Assembly (NCBI GenBank): GCA_047622145.1
Contig: JBLHMO010000066.1
Location: 1-17,453 of the forward strand
Length of the DNA stretch: 17,453 nucleotides
From: Litorivivens sp047622145
GTDB lineage: Bacteria > Pseudomonadota > Gammaproteobacteria > Pseudomonadales > Spongiibacteraceae
Direction: 5' to 3'
The notes below the pieces were generated by a model. That model was not told where the DNA came from. It made no database searches and saw only the letters and a program-made list of their open reading frames with translations. Both the position numbers and the translations under genes were made by a program. Shown here piece after piece: positions 15,447 to 17,453 of this stretch. Each line of letters starts with the position of its first letter. Within the stretch, counting starts at the first letter, position 1.

Positions 15447-15779
15447 TTAACCGGCGTCGCTGCCAGAACTACTGGAGGTGCTGCTGCCAGAACTACTTGG
15501 CGTGCTGGCAGGCGCACTGCTGGGTGCGGCACTACTCGCAGCACCCGCGCTCGACTCGGATTTAGCGCCGGAGTCGCCAACCAGGTTTTTCTTGCTGCCC
15601 GATTTAAAGTCAGTTTCGTACCAGCCACCACCTTTCAGGCGAAAGGCCGCAGCCGAAATGAGCTTTTTCAGTGCAGGCTGTTCACAACTCGGACAATCTA
15701 CCAAAGCTGCATCACTCATCTTCTGGATAGCTTCCAGCTCGTGCTTACAATCGCCACAGCGGTATTCATAAATTGGCAT
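15447..15779 (-). CDS. FmdB-family zinc-ribbon protein
   Basis: A 110-residue small protein. The N-terminal half is the FmdB/CxxC_CxxC_SSSS-type zinc ribbon, starting MPIYEYRCGDC, with Cys8-x2-Cys11 and Cys29-x2-Cys32 (CPSC) as the zinc ligands. Residues from about 48 (GGGWYETDFKSGSKKN) match the usual continuation. The last ~40 residues are low-complexity Ser/Ala/Pro/Gly. The family is found in many bacteria, often next to aspS in gammaproteobacteria, and its biochemical role is not established. A strong ribosome site (AGGGGG) precedes the ATG. It is the first gene after the TATAAT promoter, so it may lead the aspS-ruv-tol transcript. Confidence 0.88.
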   Translation of the reverse strand: MPIYEYRCGDCKHELEAIQKMSDAALVDCPSCEQPALKKLISAAAFRLKGGGWYETDFKSGSKKNLVGDSGAKSESSAGAASSAAPSSAPASTPSSSGSSTSSSSGSDAG

Positions 15780-15842
15780 AGATGCCCCCTACTTCAGCAA
15801 GTCCATTGTGTAGATCGGGCAGATGCCCAAAAAAGGAGCCGG

Positions 15843-15871
15843 ATTATACCGTAAACACTCGACGAGGATAA
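15843..15871 (-). promoter_or_regulatory. Promoter for the zinc-ribbon gene and aspS cluster
   Basis: The minus strand carries a perfect -10 TATAAT (15848-15843). The -35 is weak: TTATCC with a 17-base spacer or TTTATC with 18. The start would be near 15836, giving a leader of about 57 bases before the zinc-ribbon ATG. No strong terminator is seen between this point and queC, so it may contribute to transcription of the whole cluster. Confidence 0.55.
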
Positions 15872-15930
15872 ATGTTAAAAAGGGCTGTGTGGCGGAAGAA
15901 TTACGGGCTGAACTCAGCCGGAGGGGACTT

Positions 15931-15953
15931 GCCGGCCCGCAATGCGGGCCGGC
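15931..15953 (-). terminator. Perfect 10-bp GC hairpin after the HU-like gene
   Basis: Arms GCCGGCCCGC (15931-15940) and GCGGGCCGGC (15944-15953) flank a three-base loop, 6 bases after the stop of the HU-like gene. There is no T-run on either side, so it is not a textbook intrinsic terminator. It may act as an RNA 3'-end stabiliser, a Rho-assisted terminator, or both. A weaker dyad (GGCTGA/TCAGCC, 15906-15919) follows it. Confidence 0.55.
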
Positions 15954-15959
15954 GACGAC

Positions 15960-16493
15960 TCAGGAAGCGTATTCCTTGAGCTTTTTCAGCGGGCGCACCT
16001 TAACAGCAATGCTGGCTGGCTTAGCCTTAAAAGTGGTTTCCAGACCGGTAAAGGGGTTAACGCCTTTACGCGCTTTACGCGCTGGTTTTGTGATGGTAAC
16101 GACTTTCATCAGACCTGGAACAGTGAACTCGCCCAGACCTTTTTTCGCGACACTACGGGCAATCAGCGATTCCAGCTCATCCATTACCGCAGACACTTGC
16201 TTGCGGTTTAGATCAGTGGCTGCGGCAATATCATTGAGAATCTGACTCTTGGTCATTTTCTCTTTGATTGGGCCGCTGGCTTTCTTAGCGGGAGCAGCTT
16301 TAGCAGGTGCTTTTTTAGAAGGTGCCTTCTTGGCAGCTACTTTTTTAGCGGGTACTTTTTTAGCGGGTGCTTTTTTAGCAGGCGCTTTCTTGGCAACTAC
16401 CTTCTTGGCAGGAGCCTTTTTAGCGATAACCTTTTTAGCGATAGCCTTTTTCTTGGCCGGCGCTTTCTTCTTTGGAGCAGCTTTCTTCGCCAT
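15960..16493 (-). CDS. HU-family DNA-binding protein with histone H1-like N-terminal tail
   Basis: A 177-residue nucleoid protein. Residues 1-73 are almost wholly Lys, Ala, Pro and Val in a five-residue pattern (APAKK, VPAKK, VAAKK), resembling eukaryotic H1 tails and bacterial PAKKA proteins. Residues 79-177 form an HU/IHF-type domain (MTKSQILNDIAAATDLNRKQVSAVMDEL, GEFTVPGLMKVVTITKPARKARKGVNPFTG). The arm has RKGVNPFTG in place of the GRNPQTG of canonical HU. It should bind and bend or compact DNA in the cytoplasm; the tail probably adds non-specific affinity. Similar tail-plus-HU proteins are common in beta- and some gammaproteobacteria. AGGA ten bases before the ATG is the ribosome site. 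The gene is single, with its own intergenic region on each side. Confidence 0.92.
   Translation of the reverse strand: MAKKAAPKKKAPAKKKAIAKKVIAKKAPAKKVVAKKAPAKKAPAKKVPAKKVAAKKAPSKKAPAKAAPAKKASGPIKEKMTKSQILNDIAAATDLNRKQVSAVMDELESLIARSVAKKGLGEFTVPGLMKVVTITKPARKARKGVNPFTGLETTFKAKPASIAVKVRPLKKLKEYAS
16272..16490 (-). repeat. Degenerate 15-bp coding repeat (APAKK units)
   Basis: The DNA coding for the lysine-rich tail is a run of imperfect 15-bp units of the type GCN-CCN-GCN-AAR-AAR, with VIAKK, VVAKK and VAAKK variants. Close copies sit next to each other around 16320-16400. Such arrays change length by slippage or unequal recombination, so tail length may differ between strains. Confidence 0.7.
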
Positions 16494-16784
16494 ACGTCGT
16501 ATATCCTATGTGCTGTTATTAAGTGTAGGTTTCCCCGACAGGTCTTTTTAGCGCTGTAAAAAGTGGTCAATCGAAACGATTTCGCACTGCATACATAGTG
16601 CCGACGAAAGATATAAGCGATCACGCACTGTAATACAAGGGTTTTTTGATCAATATCGCTGTTTTATGGCTAAATTCGACTGGGGTAAAGCGCCACCCCC
16701 ACTTTATAGAAAGTTACGGTCAATTCAACAGCGTTGCCAACTCGCTTTTTCAGCACTGGAATCCACAACAACAATTTCCTGAAT
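16494..16784. other. Intergenic region between HU-like gene and HIT gene
   Basis: These 291 bp hold no gene I can support. On the minus strand a weak promoter candidate for the HU-like gene is TTGTAT (16638-16633), a 17-base spacer and TATATC (16615-16610), which would give a leader of about 110 bases. A small dyad GGGGT/ACCCC lies near 16683-16700. A 38-codon frame on the plus strand from 16666 lacks a ribosome site and was not accepted. Confidence 0.35.
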
Positions 16785-17225
16785 TTATGCGCCTCCGCTG
16801 TGTGCTTCAAAATGTAAATTAGCGGACAAAAATGCCTTTTTTAATAGTGTCGAGCGCTCGCTCAACCGGGAGTTTTCGTAGTGTTTCAAGGGCACGCATC
16901 CCCACACGGGTTTTGGCCAAGCCGCGTCGTGGCGAAACCGGGCAATATGATGAAGATGCAATTGTGGAACCATATTTCCTAAAGCGGCGGTATTCATTTT
17001 GTCCGCGGAAAACACCTCACTCATAAGCTCCGCTACCGCGTTAGACTCCACCATTAATTGCTGCTGGTCCTGCTCAGAAAGCGAATAAATCTCTTTCAGC
17101 CCGGCACGACGCGGCACCAGAATCAGCCACGGGTAGTTAGCGTCCAGCATAAGTAGCGCGCGACACAGAGGGAAATCACCTAGCCAGCAGGTATCGGTCG
17201 CCAGTCGCTCATCAAGTTCAAACAT
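16785..17225 (-). CDS. HIT-family hydrolase/nucleotidyltransferase-like protein
   Basis: A 146-residue histidine-triad protein, which in this superfamily hydrolyses or transfers nucleoside phosphates; the substrate is unknown. The HIT motif is at residues 88-94 (QLHLHHI in NMVPQLHLHHIARF): the first His of HxHxH is Gln, while the middle (His90, nucleophile) and third (His92) are kept. I recall this Gln variant as usual for the family found in Pseudomonas-like bacteria. Upstream features are LDANYPWLILVPRR and an acidic helix. ATG 17225 is chosen because GGAG lies 5 bases before it; a TTG 33 bases further upstream would add non-conserved residues. It is divergent from proS with a 101-bp gap. 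Confidence 0.9.
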   Translation of the reverse strand: MFELDERLATDTCWLGDFPLCRALLMLDANYPWLILVPRRAGLKEIYSLSEQDQQQLMVESNAVAELMSEVFSADKMNTAALGNMVPQLHLHHIARFRHDAAWPKPVWGCVPLKHYENSRLSERSTLLKKAFLSANLHFEAHSGGA

Positions 17226-17326
17226 GAAATCTCCAAAAGCACATTGTGTGTGGGGCAAAGCCCTAACAGTCTGGCAGCGTTAGCGTGTAAAATGCCGAAA
17301 ATTTACTATCCAAGGCTAGATTTAGA

Positions 17327-17453
17327 ATGCGTGCCAGTCAATTCCTAATTGCCACCCAAAAAGAAACACCTGCCGACGCAGAGGTTATCAGTCACCAACT
17401 TATGCTGCGTGCCGGCCTGATTCGAAAACTGGCCACCGGATTGTACACTTGGC
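17327..17453 (+). CDS. proS: Prolyl-tRNA synthetase, N-terminal part, cut by the right edge
   Basis: The first 42 codons of a frame that runs off the right edge. The visible sequence (MRASQFLIATQKETPADAEV, then ISHQLMLRAGLIRKLATGLYTW) matches the conserved start of bacterial-type ProRS, the class II synthetase charging tRNA-Pro, whose long form has an editing domain (not visible here). AAGG about 11 bases before the ATG is a weak ribosome site. A TACTAT -10-like hexamer at 17304-17309 could be the promoter, without a good -35. Confidence 0.9.
   Translation, partial: MRASQFLIATQKETPADAEVISHQLMLRAGLIRKLATGLYTW

Noticed and set aside
16666..16782. 38-codon plus-strand frame (MAKFDWGKAPPPLYRK...) before the HIT gene stop
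   Set aside because: It has no ribosome site, no recognised similarity and a length expected by chance.
1..17453. CRISPR array, toxin-antitoxin pair, defence system or retron within the window
   Set aside because: No spaced direct repeats of CRISPR type, no reverse transcriptase, nuclease-effector or toxin-like gene is present; any cargo of the element would be to the left of the window.

Overview
The window reads as a chromosomal segment of a gammaproteobacterium. The gene order aspS-yebC-ruvCAB-ybgC-tolQRAB-pal-cpoB-queE-queC followed by a tRNA-Lys gene is the arrangement I know from Pseudomonas and related marine groups. The sphingomonad-style TonB-dependent receptor and the HU protein with a PAKKA-type tail would fit a marine group such as Spongiibacteraceae/Cellvibrionales. 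That placement is inference from gene content, not a database result.

Left end (1-1404): the right-hand edge of an integrated mobile element. It holds the N-terminal 185 codons of a tyrosine integrase that runs off the left edge (minus strand), a small excisionase-like protein overlapping it, and a divergent Xre/Cro-type regulator. Between excisionase and regulator lies a 125-bp control region with repeated half-sites of the type TTGGCCTAT and a clear minus-strand promoter. Between the regulator and the tRNA are three tandem copies of an 11-bp repeat, which could be integrase arm sites. The element abuts the 3' end of an intact tRNA-Lys(UUU) gene (1405-1480, minus strand) with its own promoter and a strong terminator.

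Middle (1717-4215): a single plus-strand gene for an 832-residue TonB-dependent outer-membrane receptor, converging tail to tail on queC with one base between the two stop codons.

Core (4217-15779): fourteen minus-strand genes, tightly packed, with several stop/start overlaps. Read in the direction of transcription they are an FmdB-type zinc-ribbon protein, aspS, yebC, ruvC, ruvA, ruvB, ybgC, tolQ, tolR, tolA, tolB, pal, cpoB, queE and queC (fifteen counting the zinc-ribbon gene). A promoter with a perfect TATAAT sits upstream of the zinc-ribbon gene. The cluster joins tRNA-Asp charging, Holliday-junction processing, the Tol-Pal envelope-constriction machine and queuosine precursor synthesis. 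A likely internal promoter lies ahead of pal.

Right end (15780-17453): a minus-strand HU-family protein with a 73-residue lysine/alanine/proline-rich histone-H1-like tail, followed downstream by a perfect 10-bp hairpin. Next come a minus-strand HIT-family hydrolase and, divergent from it, the first 42 codons of proS on the plus strand.

Most of the window is ordinary core genome. The part that is accessory and least predictable is the element at tRNA-Lys and its regulatory DNA, and the receptor gene wedged between queC and the tRNA.
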